Assembly (NCBI GenBank): GCA_023397655.1
Contig: JAEWTW010000032.1
Span: 62,001 to 126,000 of the forward strand
Reading direction: 5' to 3'
Length of the DNA: 64,000 nt
DNA from: Bacillota bacterium
GTDB taxonomy: Bacteria; Bacillota; Clostridia; Christensenellales; SZUA-584
Part shown: one piece after another, positions 33,864 to 44,429 of the stretch
Layout of the letters: every line of letters begins with the position of its first letter
Position numbering within the stretch: the first letter of the stretch is position 1
The notes under the pieces: generated by a model
Told to the model about the DNA's origin: nothing
The model's input: the letters and a program-made list of their open reading frames with translations, nothing else
The model's database searches: none
Made by a program: the position numbers and the translations under genes

Positions 33864-35069
33864 TCAGCCCAATACGCTGTTGGCCACCGCGTCAGCCAGC
33901 GCCAGCAGCTCGTCCATCTGTGCAGCCTTAAGCGATGATTTGATAACCAGCGGTTCCGTGAGAATTTCCATGTCCCTCATCTCTCCCAGCAACTTTTGCA
34001 TCTCGCGGTGTGCCACCGGAGCCCATGTGCCATTGCCCACCAATGCCACTTTACGTCCGCGCAGATTCAGCACTGCCATTTCGCGCAGCAACGTTTCCAT
34101 ACCGAAGTACAGTCCGTTGTTGTAAGTGGGCGAAGCCAGCACCATGTGGCTGTATTTGAACGCATCCGCGATAATGTAGGATGGGTGCGTCTTGGACACG
34201 TCGTACATGCGCATATCCTGCACGCCCTGCTCTGAGAGCCTTCCCGCAATCACGCTGGCGGCGTTTTCGGTGTTGCCGTACATCGATGCATAGGCAATAA
34301 CCACGCCTTTCTTCTCCGGTTCATAGCGGCTCCAGAGATCGTACTTCTCAATGAAGCGGCCAATATCCGAACGCCATATCGGCCCATGTAACGGCAGTAT
34401 CATACTGATGTCGATATTAGATACCTTCTTTAAGGCCTGTTGCACTTGCATGCCGTAACGGCCCACGATGTTGGTATAGTAGCGTCGCGCCTCGTCCATG
34501 AAATGACCGTCGAAGTCCATTTCATCGTTGAACAGGTTGCCGGATAGCGCACCGAAGGTACCGAACGCGTCCGCCGAAAACAGGGCCTTAGTGGTTTCGT
34601 CATACGTCATCATCACCTCGGGCCAATGCACCATCGGGGTAAAGCAGAATCTCAGCGTGTGCGCGCCGAGGCACAGCGTATCGCCGTCCTTTACTTCATG
34701 CGTGCGCAGCTCAATATCGAAGTCATAGAATTGGCGGATCATCTGAAAGGTCTTGTTGTTACCAACTATTTTCATATTTGGATATCGGCGCGTCAAATCG
34801 TCGATACTGGCGCAGTGGTCCGGTTCCATGTGGTTGATCACAAGGTAGTCGAGCGGTCGGCCGTCCAGAACATGCTCGATATTCTCAAAGAACACCTGCA
34901 TGATGGATATGTCCACCGAGTCGATCAGCACCGTTTTCTCGTCCATGATCAGGTACGAATTATAAGCAACGCCGTCCGGCAGCGGGAACATGTTTTCAAA
35001 CAGTGCCAGACGCCTGTCGCTGGCTCCCACCCAATGGATGCCATCCTTGATATGCTGCGATATGTGCAT
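33864..35069 (-). CDS. Flavodiiron protein (FprA type, oxygen or NO reductase)
   Basis: A 401-residue protein: a metallo-beta-lactamase-like di-iron domain (INHMEPDHCASIDDL holds the H-x-E-x-D-H ligands, with LPLHGPIWR and TPMVHWPEVM supplying more His) followed by a flavodoxin domain (VIAYASMYGNTENAA, about residue 255 on). It reduces O2 to water or NO to N2O and protects anaerobes. No rubredoxin is fused. The ATG at 35069 follows GGGAGGG; the open frame runs 31 codons further up without support. Confidence 0.94.
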   Translation of the reverse strand: MHISQHIKDGIHWVGASDRRLALFENMFPLPDGVAYNSYLIMDEKTVLIDSVDISIMQVFFENIEHVLDGRPLDYLVINHMEPDHCASIDDLTRRYPNMKIVGNNKTFQMIRQFYDFDIELRTHEVKDGDTLCLGAHTLRFCFTPMVHWPEVMMTYDETTKALFSADAFGTFGALSGNLFNDEMDFDGHFMDEARRYYTNIVGRYGMQVQQALKKVSNIDISMILPLHGPIWRSDIGRFIEKYDLWSRYEPEKKGVVIAYASMYGNTENAASVIAGRLSEQGVQDMRMYDVSKTHPSYIIADAFKYSHMVLASPTYNNGLYFGMETLLREMAVLNLRGRKVALVGNGTWAPVAHREMQKLLGEMRDMEILTEPLVIKSSLKAAQMDELLALADAVANSVLG

Positions 35070-35135
35070 ATGAAGACCCTCCCTATCAAAATTGAAATAT
35101 TTAAACGTCAGGTAGATGTCGCCATCATAAGGTCT

Positions 35136-35198
35136 AAGACCGTGGAGACTCAGCCTCCACACCTCCGCTCAAGGGACAAATCCCTTGAGAATCCCATC
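35136..35198. repeat. 63-base two-hairpin dispersed repeat, copy 2
   Basis: Same length, ends and plan as 13570-13632: AAGACC at the start, ATCCCATC at the end. Inverted repeats are GTGGAG/CTCCAC (35142-35160) and a perfect 9-bp CTCAAGGGA/TCCCTTGAG (35168-35189). It lies in the 222-base gap between thiI and the flavodiiron gene; the rest of that gap is an A/T-rich run with no gene. Confidence 0.85.
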
Positions 35199-35291
35199 GA
35201 AAAAATACTTTTTTTTAAAAATGTTTTCCTTTTCTCTTTTACATTTAAAGCGGTGACCATTACTATCCTGAAATGTCCTCAAATCTTACGC

Positions 35292-36467
35292 TTATCCGAT
35301 CATCGTCACCACATCGCCAGCCAGTGCCGCGGTGATCATCGCCTCCGCGTCCAGCGCAGCCTCCGCTTTCAGTATCGTCTCAAGGCGCGGCTTGGTGACC
35401 GGATGCTTGGGCACGAATACCGTGCAGCAGTCTTCGAACGGCAGTATGGACGTTTCAAACGTACCGTACCGCTCCGCCAGCGCAGTGATCTCCAGCTTGT
35501 CCATTCCAATCAGCGGGCGCAGCACCAACATATCCACCGCGCTGTTGGTAGCATTCAGGCTCTCCAGCGTCTGGCTGGCTACCTGACCCACACTCTCCCC
35601 CGTCACCAGCGCCTGGCACTTGTCCGCCACCGCGATGCGCTCCGCGATACGCATCATGAAGCGGCGCATCAGCACGGTGAGGTAATCCGGCAGGCACTTC
35701 TCGTACAGCGTCATCTGAATGTCCGTGAAACGTATTGTATGCAGCTTGATGGGGCCGGTATAGCGCGCCATCAGTTTGGCGAGGTCGTGCACCTTCTCCA
35801 ATGCCTTCTCGCTGGTGTACGGGAAGCTTTCGAAGTGCACCGCCGACATCGCCACGCCGCGCTTGGCGATCATGCAGCCCGCTACCGGGCTGTCGATACC
35901 ACCCGACAGCAGCAGCGCCACACGTCCGTTGCAGCCCACCGGCATGCCGCCAGGTCCGGGCAGCACGCGCGTATAGCAATAGGCCTGCTCCCGTATTTCG
36001 AGATAGGCTGTCAGTTCCGGGTGCTCGAGGCTCACCTTGAGTCCCGGAACGCGGTCCAGTATCACGCCGCCCGCTTCCGCTGCGATTTCGTTGGACTTCA
36101 TCGGAAAACGCTTGTCTGCCCGTTTGGCCTCCACACGGAACAGCACCGTCTCCTGCGGCAGCTTCGCCCGTTCCACAGCCACCATATCCGCCAGCGCCGC
36201 TGCTGCTGCGTCAAAGTCCTGATGCAGCCTGAGCCCAGGGCTGTACGAATGAATGCCGTATACGCGCCCCAGAATGTCCAGGACAGCGTCCACCTTATCG
36301 TCCGGAACGTTCTCCACATATACACGGCTTGCCCCACGCCGCACCACTGCGCCTTCTATAGAAGCCAGCGCGCTCTCCACGTTGCGCACCAGCGCTTTTT
36401 CAAAATACGGGCGGTTCAGCCCCTTCAAATGTATCTCCGCATACCGGATGATGATCACGTTGTCCAT
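35292..36467 (-). CDS. thiI: tRNA 4-thiouridine sulfurtransferase
   Basis: ThiI adenylates uridine 8 of tRNA and inserts sulfur; it can also feed thiazole synthesis. The 391-residue protein has an N-terminal ferredoxin-like and THUMP region, then the PP-loop ATPase with LLLSGGIDSPVAG. The Cys in EDCCTVFVPKHPVTKP is typical. It lacks the C-terminal rhodanese domain, as is usual in Firmicutes, where a dedicated cysteine desulfurase (the adjacent gene) supplies sulfur. The ATG at 36467 with AAGGAA is preferred over an upstream TTG overlapping nifS. Confidence 0.94.
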   Translation of the reverse strand: MDNVIIIRYAEIHLKGLNRPYFEKALVRNVESALASIEGAVVRRGASRVYVENVPDDKVDAVLDILGRVYGIHSYSPGLRLHQDFDAAAAALADMVAVERAKLPQETVLFRVEAKRADKRFPMKSNEIAAEAGGVILDRVPGLKVSLEHPELTAYLEIREQAYCYTRVLPGPGGMPVGCNGRVALLLSGGIDSPVAGCMIAKRGVAMSAVHFESFPYTSEKALEKVHDLAKLMARYTGPIKLHTIRFTDIQMTLYEKCLPDYLTVLMRRFMMRIAERIAVADKCQALVTGESVGQVASQTLESLNATNSAVDMLVLRPLIGMDKLEITALAERYGTFETSILPFEDCCTVFVPKHPVTKPRLETILKAEAALDAEAMITAALAGDVVTMIG

Positions 36468-36468
36468 G

Positions 36469-37584
36469 TTATTTCCTTGCAAACCTCCTGAGTTGTGTCA
36501 CGGCGCTTTTAAGCTCTTCGAGGCACACCGCCACCTCTTCCAATGTATTATGCGCTGAGAAACTGATGCGCACTGTTCCTTCAGCGAAAGACCGCTTCAC
36601 ACCGCATTCCAGCAGCACACGGCTGAGCTTCCCGCGTGAACAGGCTGCTCCGGTACCAATACAGATTCCCTTTTCTCCCATCACCCGCGCCAGTACCTCG
36701 CCACGCACACCCTCGAAAGACACACTGACGATATGCGGTACGAACCGCTCAGGTGTGTTGACGATGCAGTTATCTATCTGTGTCACGCCAGAGACAAAAG
36801 CATCACGCAGCTGGTCAACCTGCTTATTATTCTCCTCAAGCTGGGCAATTTCCTCCAGCGCTTCACCAAATGCCATGATTCCCAGCGTATTTTCGGTGCC
36901 CGCCCTTAAAGACTGCTCCTGGCTGCCGCCAACATGCATCGGGTTCAGCGACACGCCCTGACGCGTCAGCAAAGCGCCGGTGCCTTTGAGCGCATGAATC
37001 TTATGCGCGCTCACCGTGTAGCAGTCGATATATCCTGTGCTCAGGTCTACGTCAGTTTTAAGCAGCGCCTGAACACCGTCCGCATGCACCACTGTACGCG
37101 GATTCTTCGCCTTGACTGCTCTGCCGATCGCAGTGATATCGTTTAGCGCACCCGTCTCATTGTTGACGTGCATAACGCTGACGAGAGCCGTATCGTCTGT
37201 CACCAATGCAGCGATATCCTCAGGATGTATATTGAAACAGAGCGGCTTCACATAGTCCACTCGTAAGCCGTTTTGCTCCAAGTTCCGGCAGGTCTCATAC
37301 ACACTGGGGTGTTCAATAGCACTTGTGATCATATGCGCACCGCGTTTTCCATATGATGATAATACAAGGCTGTTCGCCTCCGTACCGCCGGATGTGAAAA
37401 CACAATTTCCCTGCAGACGAACAGCTGCGATGAGCTGCTGCCGCACATTTTTGATTTCTTTGAAAACAGTTTCAGCCTGCCTGTACACTGCCGAAGGGTT
37501 GTACCAGGACTGATTCATATGCCGCTGCACAGCAGCTTTCGTCATCGGTTTGGTCGTCGCCGCGTTGTCAAGATAAATTTCCAA
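36469..37584 (-). CDS. Cysteine desulfurase (NifS/IscS family) paired with thiI
   Basis: Takes sulfur from cysteine as a persulfide for ThiI. The PLP Lys is in TVSAHKIHALKGTG, the persulfide Cys in GTGAACSRGKLSR, and the N-terminus is EIYLDNAATT. I place the start at a TTG (37584), 10 bases after GGGAGG and just before EIYLDNAATT, giving 371 residues; the frame continues upstream to another TTG. One base separates it from thiI, a pairing known as NifZ-ThiI in Bacillus. Confidence 0.92.
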   Translation of the reverse strand: MEIYLDNAATTKPMTKAAVQRHMNQSWYNPSAVYRQAETVFKEIKNVRQQLIAAVRLQGNCVFTSGGTEANSLVLSSYGKRGAHMITSAIEHPSVYETCRNLEQNGLRVDYVKPLCFNIHPEDIAALVTDDTALVSVMHVNNETGALNDITAIGRAVKAKNPRTVVHADGVQALLKTDVDLSTGYIDCYTVSAHKIHALKGTGALLTRQGVSLNPMHVGGSQEQSLRAGTENTLGIMAFGEALEEIAQLEENNKQVDQLRDAFVSGVTQIDNCIVNTPERFVPHIVSVSFEGVRGEVLARVMGEKGICIGTGAACSRGKLSRVLLECGVKRSFAEGTVRISFSAHNTLEEVAVCLEELKSAVTQLRRFARK

Positions 37585-37682
37585 AAAGTTAGTGCCTCCC
37601 GCGCCCAAATCGGTTATAATAAGTTATCATAACATGGATTGTACCATACTTTAATCTTTTTTTATAAACTGTGGAGGTCGGA

Positions 37683-39623
37683 ATGGAAAAGTGTCCTAAA
37701 TGCGGCAATAAGCTTAGTAATATCGACGTTCTTTGCCCCAGATGCGGCGCTTTGGTCGAGGTCATACAGGTCAAAAGCAGTTTTATTCCCCCGACTGGAA
37801 GCACGCCAGTTCCGTCTCAAAAAGCCGAACGTCCAAATTTGGTCGTCTACAATGAGGACCTTCCGGGTGAAGGGCTTTTTACGGAAACACCGGATGAGGA
37901 AATTGATGAAATAATTGATGATACTGTTACGACCGGCGCTGCCGATGATTTTCGCAATCCTTCCGCATTCCCGATGCCTGACTTTTCCGATCTCAAACTG
38001 CCGGAATACGAAACAGATCAAGAAGAGCCCGGTTCTGCAGAGAATGTTGCCGAACCACAGTCGGATACCCGAATGGCGCGACGTGCACGCGAACGGCAAT
38101 GGCTGGAGCTTGAGGAGATGAATTCTGCCGCAGCCACACCGGAAGCTCAGCTTCTTAAAGAGGCTGACGAACTGACATCGCGTTCAGCGGCCCGTACGCG
38201 TACAGGCTATGATTCCGGACGCAAGTCGGTGCTGCGGCCAATCCCTGATGCCACCGCTTTACCGGATGCTGACAACATTGATTCAGAAAGTGCTGTTGAG
38301 GAGGAACCACGTCGTTACCGTTCCCGTGACAGGCACACCCCTGCAGTCTCAAAAAGCGTCAGCGATAAGAAGCTTCCCGCTCCCGCCGTCTTTCTAATCT
38401 GGGCAATGCTGGCGGCTGCTGTTTTCCTTGGCTTCTTTTACTTGAATCGGTATGTACAGACCACATACGGCGGATACCCAGCCTTTATCAGAGAAATCAC
38501 CAATGGAAAAGTTTTATTTGACGGCAGTTCCTCTCTGGCTAATTCTATTGACGTAACGGCTTCCGAAGCCCAAACGGACAGCGGCGCACCCGCCCACACC
38601 TTCATCGTAGCCGCTGCCGGAGCCAAATCGGTGCGCGTGTCACAAACCGGCAACGAATATGCAATGGAGGATGGTACGGCTGTCTTTACCATCCCCGATG
38701 AAGAAATTGCGATGGCGCTCGGCGCTGTCACCTATGACAACACTGTCAAAGCAGAAAATCTGAATCTCGAAGTGACATTTGGTTCTTCAACACAGAAATA
38801 TATCATTGAGCCTTTTGATCTCTTATTGATTCGCTCCGAATATACGCGTGAAGCTCCGCTTCAGACCCATTCATCTGCAACCTTGGACGTGGTGACGTTG
38901 TCCATTACGGTCGCACCCGAATCCACCGTGTTTATTAACAACGTGAATTATACGGACAAAGTGGCTGAAGACGGCAAACTCAATACAGAACTGAAACTGG
39001 AATCCGACGGCGACAACATCTTCGCGATCGATGTGATACAGCCGGGTCGGCAGGCCGTCAAGGACAGCTTTACCGTTACGCGTCAGGCTGCTCACACGAA
39101 GCTGGAACCAACAGCGGAGTACCAGCGCGTTTACAGCGCCACCTTCGAGTGCCGCGGTACAACAGAGGCAGGCGCAACGCTCAGCGCGGAACTGAACGGC
39201 AAGACTTTCGCAGGATTGGTATCCGAAAGTGGCGCATTTTCTGCCGCTTGTACCGTTGGGGAATTCGGGCTTTATACCATTAAGCTGACAGCCGCCAGCC
39301 CGGATAAAGAGAACAATGAAATCGAAATCGCCGTTGAGTATTTGCCGGAATTCAAAGACTTCTCTTCCAAAGCTCAGAAAAAGACCATTGCCGATGCCGT
39401 GAAAAATGCAGCGAAGCTAACGGATGTCAGCATCAGAATTACCGGTAAGCCGGAAGTTCCGACGACGGCAGAGCTGGCTCAGGAATTTTCATTGAAATCC
39501 GGAAGCAGCGAGCTTAAATGCTATTATTACGGCGATGCGCCGAAACTCTCCGCCGAGAGCGAGTATACGTTTTACGGAAAGCTGGATGAGACCGGACAGT
39601 TTTATGTAATGTTCGTGGAATAA
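37683..39623 (+). CDS. Zinc-ribbon, single-pass membrane protein with Ig-like extracellular repeats
   Basis: A 646-residue protein of unknown function. It begins with a zinc ribbon (MEKCPKCGNKL... CPRCGALV), followed by an acidic, disordered cytoplasmic segment, one transmembrane helix (about 234-256, AVFLIWAMLAAAVFLGFFYL), and a long outer part. The latter seems to hold two or three beta-rich, Ig-like units (around 390-460 and 480-560) and a final small domain. The layout resembles zinc-ribbon membrane proteins widespread in Firmicutes and may serve as a surface or envelope sensor. ATG at 37683, five bases after GGAGG. Alone, divergent from nifS. Confidence 0.72.
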   Translation: MEKCPKCGNKLSNIDVLCPRCGALVEVIQVKSSFIPPTGSTPVPSQKAERPNLVVYNEDLPGEGLFTETPDEEIDEIIDDTVTTGAADDFRNPSAFPMPDFSDLKLPEYETDQEEPGSAENVAEPQSDTRMARRARERQWLELEEMNSAAATPEAQLLKEADELTSRSAARTRTGYDSGRKSVLRPIPDATALPDADNIDSESAVEEEPRRYRSRDRHTPAVSKSVSDKKLPAPAVFLIWAMLAAAVFLGFFYLNRYVQTTYGGYPAFIREITNGKVLFDGSSSLANSIDVTASEAQTDSGAPAHTFIVAAAGAKSVRVSQTGNEYAMEDGTAVFTIPDEEIAMALGAVTYDNTVKAENLNLEVTFGSSTQKYIIEPFDLLLIRSEYTREAPLQTHSSATLDVVTLSITVAPESTVFINNVNYTDKVAEDGKLNTELKLESDGDNIFAIDVIQPGRQAVKDSFTVTRQAAHTKLEPTAEYQRVYSATFECRGTTEAGATLSAELNGKTFAGLVSESGAFSAACTVGEFGLYTIKLTAASPDKENNEIEIAVEYLPEFKDFSSKAQKKTIADAVKNAAKLTDVSIRITGKPEVPTTAELAQEFSLKSGSSELKCYYYGDAPKLSAESEYTFYGKLDETGQFYVMFVE

Positions 39624-39632
39624 TCAGTATAT

Positions 39633-39672
39633 AAAAGGCGCCTCGGGCTGATTGGCACCGGACGCCTTTTTT
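39633..39672 (+). terminator. Bidirectional terminator between the zinc-ribbon gene and clpX
   Basis: AAAAGGCGCC and GG(A)CGCCTTTTTT form the outer stem of an interrupted hairpin, with A and T tracts on opposite sides. It lies between convergent genes. Confidence 0.75.
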
Positions 39673-39688
39673 ATTGCGATTATTTCTT

Positions 39689-40975
<1,287 letters not shown>

Positions 40976-40990
40976 AGATTCACCTCGTTT

Positions 40991-41578
40991 CTATTTGCCT
41001 TTGGGCGGAATGATCTCATCGATAATCCCATATTTGAGCGCTTCTTCAGCGCTTAAATAATTATCTCTTTCGGTATCCGCAGCCACTTTTTCAACCGGCT
41101 GACCCGTTCTCTCCGCCAATATTGCATTCATCTTATTCTTCGTTTTAATAATATGCTCGGCATGGATCGCGATATCCGTCGCCTGTCCGCGGGCGCCGCC
41201 CGAGGGCTGATGGATCATAACTTCGCTGTTGGGCAGACATTTCCTCTTGCCCTTAGTGCCCGCTGCCAGCAGGAAAGCGCCCATGGATGCCGCAAAGCCA
41301 ATGCAAATGGTGCTTACGTCGCACTGAATGTACTGCATCGTATCAAATATCGCCATGCCCGCGGTCACAGAACCGCCGGGGCTGTTGATGTACAGGAAGA
41401 TATCCTTATCCGGATCCTCCGCCACCAAAAATATAAGCTGAGCCACGACCAAATCGGCCATGGTATCGTCTATCTCACCGGTGATGAACACAATTCGGTC
41501 CTTGAGCAGCCGCGAGTAAATATCATAGCTGCGCTCGCCTTTGCTGGTCTGCTCAATTACAAATGGTACCAATGCCAT
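40991..41578 (-). CDS. clpP: ATP-dependent Clp protease proteolytic subunit
   Basis: A 195-residue serine peptidase forming the barrel that degrades ClpX-delivered proteins. The catalytic Ser lies in GFAASMGAFLLAAG, the His in SEVMIHQPSGGARG, and the Asp in the following ERDNYLSAEEA region. Length and motifs are standard. RBS GGAGG; between tig and clpX. Confidence 0.97.
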   Translation of the reverse strand: MALVPFVIEQTSKGERSYDIYSRLLKDRIVFITGEIDDTMADLVVAQLIFLVAEDPDKDIFLYINSPGGSVTAGMAIFDTMQYIQCDVSTICIGFAASMGAFLLAAGTKGKRKCLPNSEVMIHQPSGGARGQATDIAIHAEHIIKTKNKMNAILAERTGQPVEKVAADTERDNYLSAEEALKYGIIDEIIPPKGK

Positions 41579-41612
41579 AGTTTCCTCCTAATCCGTATAT
41601 GACTATACTATT

Positions 41613-42950
41613 CTATTCGCCGGAAGTGTTTTCCTCCTCGGCGGCCTGCTTTTTAGCTTTTTTCTTGGGAGCGGCCAGCTTCGCGTTTTCCACCAGGAAA
41701 GTCACCGTATTATCATACGCGAGATTATCCTTGATATACGCGCGCTCGTCATCGCTCAACGTCTTGCTGTATTCTTCGACATCTTTTTTGGCGCGTTCGG
41801 CACGTTTTTGAATCGCTTCCGCAACCTGCTCGTCCGTCGCTTCAATGTTTTCAGCCTTCATGATGGCTTCCACCACCAGCTGTGTCCGCACCGACTTCTC
41901 AGCGGATTCACGGTACTGCGCACGGATGTCTTCAATTTTCGTTCCCGTCATCTGCAGATAGTCCTGCAGCTTGATCCCCTGATACATCATGCTGTATTCC
42001 AGCTGACGCAGCTGCTGGTCAATCTGATTCTCGATCATCGGCTCGGGTATGTCGATCTCGGCTGCTTTGACCACTTCTTCCAGCACCGCGTTCTCGGTAT
42101 CTTCCTTGGCATGCTCCTCAGCGTGAGCAAGCAGCTTGGCGCGCACGTCAGCGCGATACTCGTCCATGGTGTCGAACTCGGATACGTCCTGAGCGAAATC
42201 GTCGTCCAGCGCCGGAAGCTCCTTCTGCTTCACGTCATGCAACATGATGTGGAACACCGCTTCCTTGCCCGCGAGCTGCTCCGCACGATATTCCTCGGGG
42301 AATGTGACGGTGATGTCACGCTCCTCTTCCTTCTTCAGTCCAACGACCTGCTCTTCAAAACCGGGAATAAATGTGTTTGACCCGAGCTCTATAACCTGAT
42401 TATCGGCAGTTCCGCCGTCAAACTTAACGCCATCCACGCTGCCCGAGTAGTCGATAACAACCTTATCGCCGTTCTGTGCTTCGCGTTCCACGTCAACCCA
42501 GCGGGCGTTGCGCTCCGCCGTACGGGTCAGCTCAGCTTCAACCTGCTCATCAGACACCTCTGCCTTCTTCTGCTCCGCCTTCACGCCCTTGTATTCACCC
42601 ATCTTCACTTCGGGCTTCACGAACACTTCCGCCGTGAAAACAATACCCTCTTCCTTGCTGATCTTCTCAACGTCGATCTCCGGGCGGGATACCGGCACAA
42701 TGCCCGTTTCGTCTACAGCCTTGGTATAGCTGTCCGGAAAAACGATTTCAAAAGCATCCTCGAAGAATATGCCTTCTCCGTAATTTCTCTCTATGATCGG
42801 CCGCGGCACCTTGCCCTTGCGGAACCCCTGAACGGCAAACTTGCCTTTATTTTTCATATAGGCCTGCTGCAGCGCTGCCGCAAAATCCTCCGCTGAAACC
42901 TCAATCGTCAGTTTAACCTTGTTTGCGCCTGCGCTCTCCACCTTCGCCAA
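41613..42950 (-). CDS. tig: Trigger factor (ribosome-bound chaperone and prolyl isomerase)
   Basis: Helps nascent proteins fold at the ribosome exit. The N-terminal ribosome-binding domain carries the signature GFRKGKVPRP, followed by the FKBP-type PPIase domain (about 165-240) and the alpha-helical chaperone arms, ending in a charged tail. The 445-residue form starts at TTG 42950, 9 bases after GAGGAGG. An ATG-like start 25 codons upstream would lie on the promoter -10, so the shorter form is preferred. First gene of tig-clpP-clpX. Confidence 0.93.
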   Translation of the reverse strand: MAKVESAGANKVKLTIEVSAEDFAAALQQAYMKNKGKFAVQGFRKGKVPRPIIERNYGEGIFFEDAFEIVFPDSYTKAVDETGIVPVSRPEIDVEKISKEEGIVFTAEVFVKPEVKMGEYKGVKAEQKKAEVSDEQVEAELTRTAERNARWVDVEREAQNGDKVVIDYSGSVDGVKFDGGTADNQVIELGSNTFIPGFEEQVVGLKKEEERDITVTFPEEYRAEQLAGKEAVFHIMLHDVKQKELPALDDDFAQDVSEFDTMDEYRADVRAKLLAHAEEHAKEDTENAVLEEVVKAAEIDIPEPMIENQIDQQLRQLEYSMMYQGIKLQDYLQMTGTKIEDIRAQYRESAEKSVRTQLVVEAIMKAENIEATDEQVAEAIQKRAERAKKDVEEYSKTLSDDERAYIKDNLAYDNTVTFLVENAKLAAPKKKAKKQAAEEENTSGE

Positions 42951-43015
42951 TGTATACGTCCTCCTCGTCAAAATAACAGGCGGCACTGCCGCCATCGTAA
43001 AAAATATCGTTCTAT

Positions 43016-43044
43016 ATAGTAACATATATGCATTTTCAATGCAA
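43016..43044 (-). promoter_or_regulatory. tig-clpP-clpX promoter
   Basis: TTGCAT and TACTAT with a 17-base spacer on the minus strand. An overlapping TTGAAA/TATAGA pair at the same spacing is an alternative. Confidence 0.65.
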
Positions 43045-43156
43045 TCGAAAAAAACACATTGTTCATTGAAATTTACGAATTATTTCTATATAATTTTATA
43101 AAGCTTCTTAAGTGAGCACAAAGTTAAAATCCGTAGTAAAAAACACAAAAGATGTA

Positions 43157-43185
43157 TTGAATATTTATTCATTATCTTGTATAAT
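43157..43185 (+). promoter_or_regulatory. argGH promoter
   Basis: TTGAAT and TATAAT, 17-base spacer, in a strongly AT-rich region 33 bases before argG. I see no clear ARG box. Confidence 0.75.
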
Positions 43186-43217
43186 TATAAATATTTTAAT
43201 TTGGAGAGGTTTCTAAA

Positions 43218-44429
43218 ATGGAGAAATTGAAAGTACTGCTGGCCTATTCAGGCGGCCTTGACACCTCGGTGATCATACCGTGGCTGAAGGAAAATTACGA
43301 CTGCGAAGTGATTGCGATGGCGGCAGACGTCGGCCAGGGTGAGGAGCTTGAGCCGCTGCACGAAAAAGCGATTTTGAGCGGCGCCAGCAAATTATATATT
43401 GAAGATTTGAAGGACGAGTTCGTCACCGACTTCATTTACCCAACGCTCAAAGCGGGCGCAGTTTACGAAAGCAAATACCTGCTCGGCACTTCGATGGCAC
43501 GGCCCATCATCGCCAAGCGCTTGGTGGAAGTCGCCAAGAAGGAAGGCTGCACAGCCATCTGCCACGGCGCTACAGGCAAAGGCAACGATCAGGTGCGCTT
43601 CGAGCTGACGATCAAGGCGCTGGCGCCCGAAATGCAGATCATCGCCCCATGGCGTATATGGGATATCCGTTCCCGCGAAGACGCCATTGCATATCTGGAA
43701 GCGCGCAACCTGCCGCTGCCCGTGTCTAAGAAGCGCCCCTACAGCATGGACCGCAACCTGTGGCACTTAAGCCACGAGGGTTCCGATCTTGAAGACCCAT
43801 GGAATGAGCCGCAGGACGAACTGTACATGATATGCAACCCGCCGGAAAAAGCCCCGGATGCTCCCGCTTATGTGACGGTCAGCTTTGATAAAGGCGTGCC
43901 GGTGTCGGTTGACGGCGAGAAGCTCTCCCCCGTCGCTATCATCGAAAAACTCAACGAGATGGGCGCGCTGCATGGCGTAGGCATCGACGATATCGTGGAG
44001 AACCGCCTCGTTGGCATGAAGTGCCGCGGCGTATACGAAACCCCGGGCGGCACGATACTGTATGAAGCACATCGCGCACTGGAATCACTTACTATCGATC
44101 GCGATACACTTCATTACAAGCAAGGTGTGGCGATCAAGTTTGCCGAGATGGTCTACTACGGCCAGTGGTACACTCCGCTGCGCGAAGCGCTGTCTGCTTT
44201 CGTGGATTCCACGCAGCAGAACGTGACGGGCGACGTGCGCATCAAGCTGTTCAAGGGCCGTTGCGTGGCGGCGGGCGTGCAGTCTCCGTATTCGCTGTAC
44301 AGCGAAGCGTTCGCCACCTTCAGCCGTGACGAAGTGTACAACCAGAAGGATGCAGAAGGCTTCATCAACCTGTTTGGTCTGCCGATCAAAGTGAAGGCGC
44401 TGCTGGATGCGCAGAGGGAACAAAAATGA
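43218..44429 (+). CDS. argG: Argininosuccinate synthase
   Basis: Joins citrulline and aspartate with ATP. The 403 residues contain the PP-loop LLAYSGGLDTSVIIPWLKE, the citrulline-binding CHGATGKGNDQVRFEL and the KKRPYSMDRNLWHLSHEG segment. This is the common type 1 bacterial enzyme at standard length. RBS GGAGAGG. It overlaps argH by four bases, so the last two steps of arginine synthesis are translated together. Confidence 0.97.
   Translation: MEKLKVLLAYSGGLDTSVIIPWLKENYDCEVIAMAADVGQGEELEPLHEKAILSGASKLYIEDLKDEFVTDFIYPTLKAGAVYESKYLLGTSMARPIIAKRLVEVAKKEGCTAICHGATGKGNDQVRFELTIKALAPEMQIIAPWRIWDIRSREDAIAYLEARNLPLPVSKKRPYSMDRNLWHLSHEGSDLEDPWNEPQDELYMICNPPEKAPDAPAYVTVSFDKGVPVSVDGEKLSPVAIIEKLNEMGALHGVGIDDIVENRLVGMKCRGVYETPGGTILYEAHRALESLTIDRDTLHYKQGVAIKFAEMVYYGQWYTPLREALSAFVDSTQQNVTGDVRIKLFKGRCVAAGVQSPYSLYSEAFATFSRDEVYNQKDAEGFINLFGLPIKVKALLDAQREQK

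Noticed and set aside
34626..36491. Open frame of about 620 codons on the plus strand across thiI and the flavodiiron gene
   Set aside because: It runs antisense through two clear genes and the repeat between them; His/Arg/Gln-rich composition is typical of a shadow frame.
37622..37632. Perfect short palindrome GTTATCATAAC between nifS and the zinc-ribbon gene
   Set aside because: Eleven bases of AT-rich symmetry in a divergent promoter region is likely by chance; no known regulator consensus fits.
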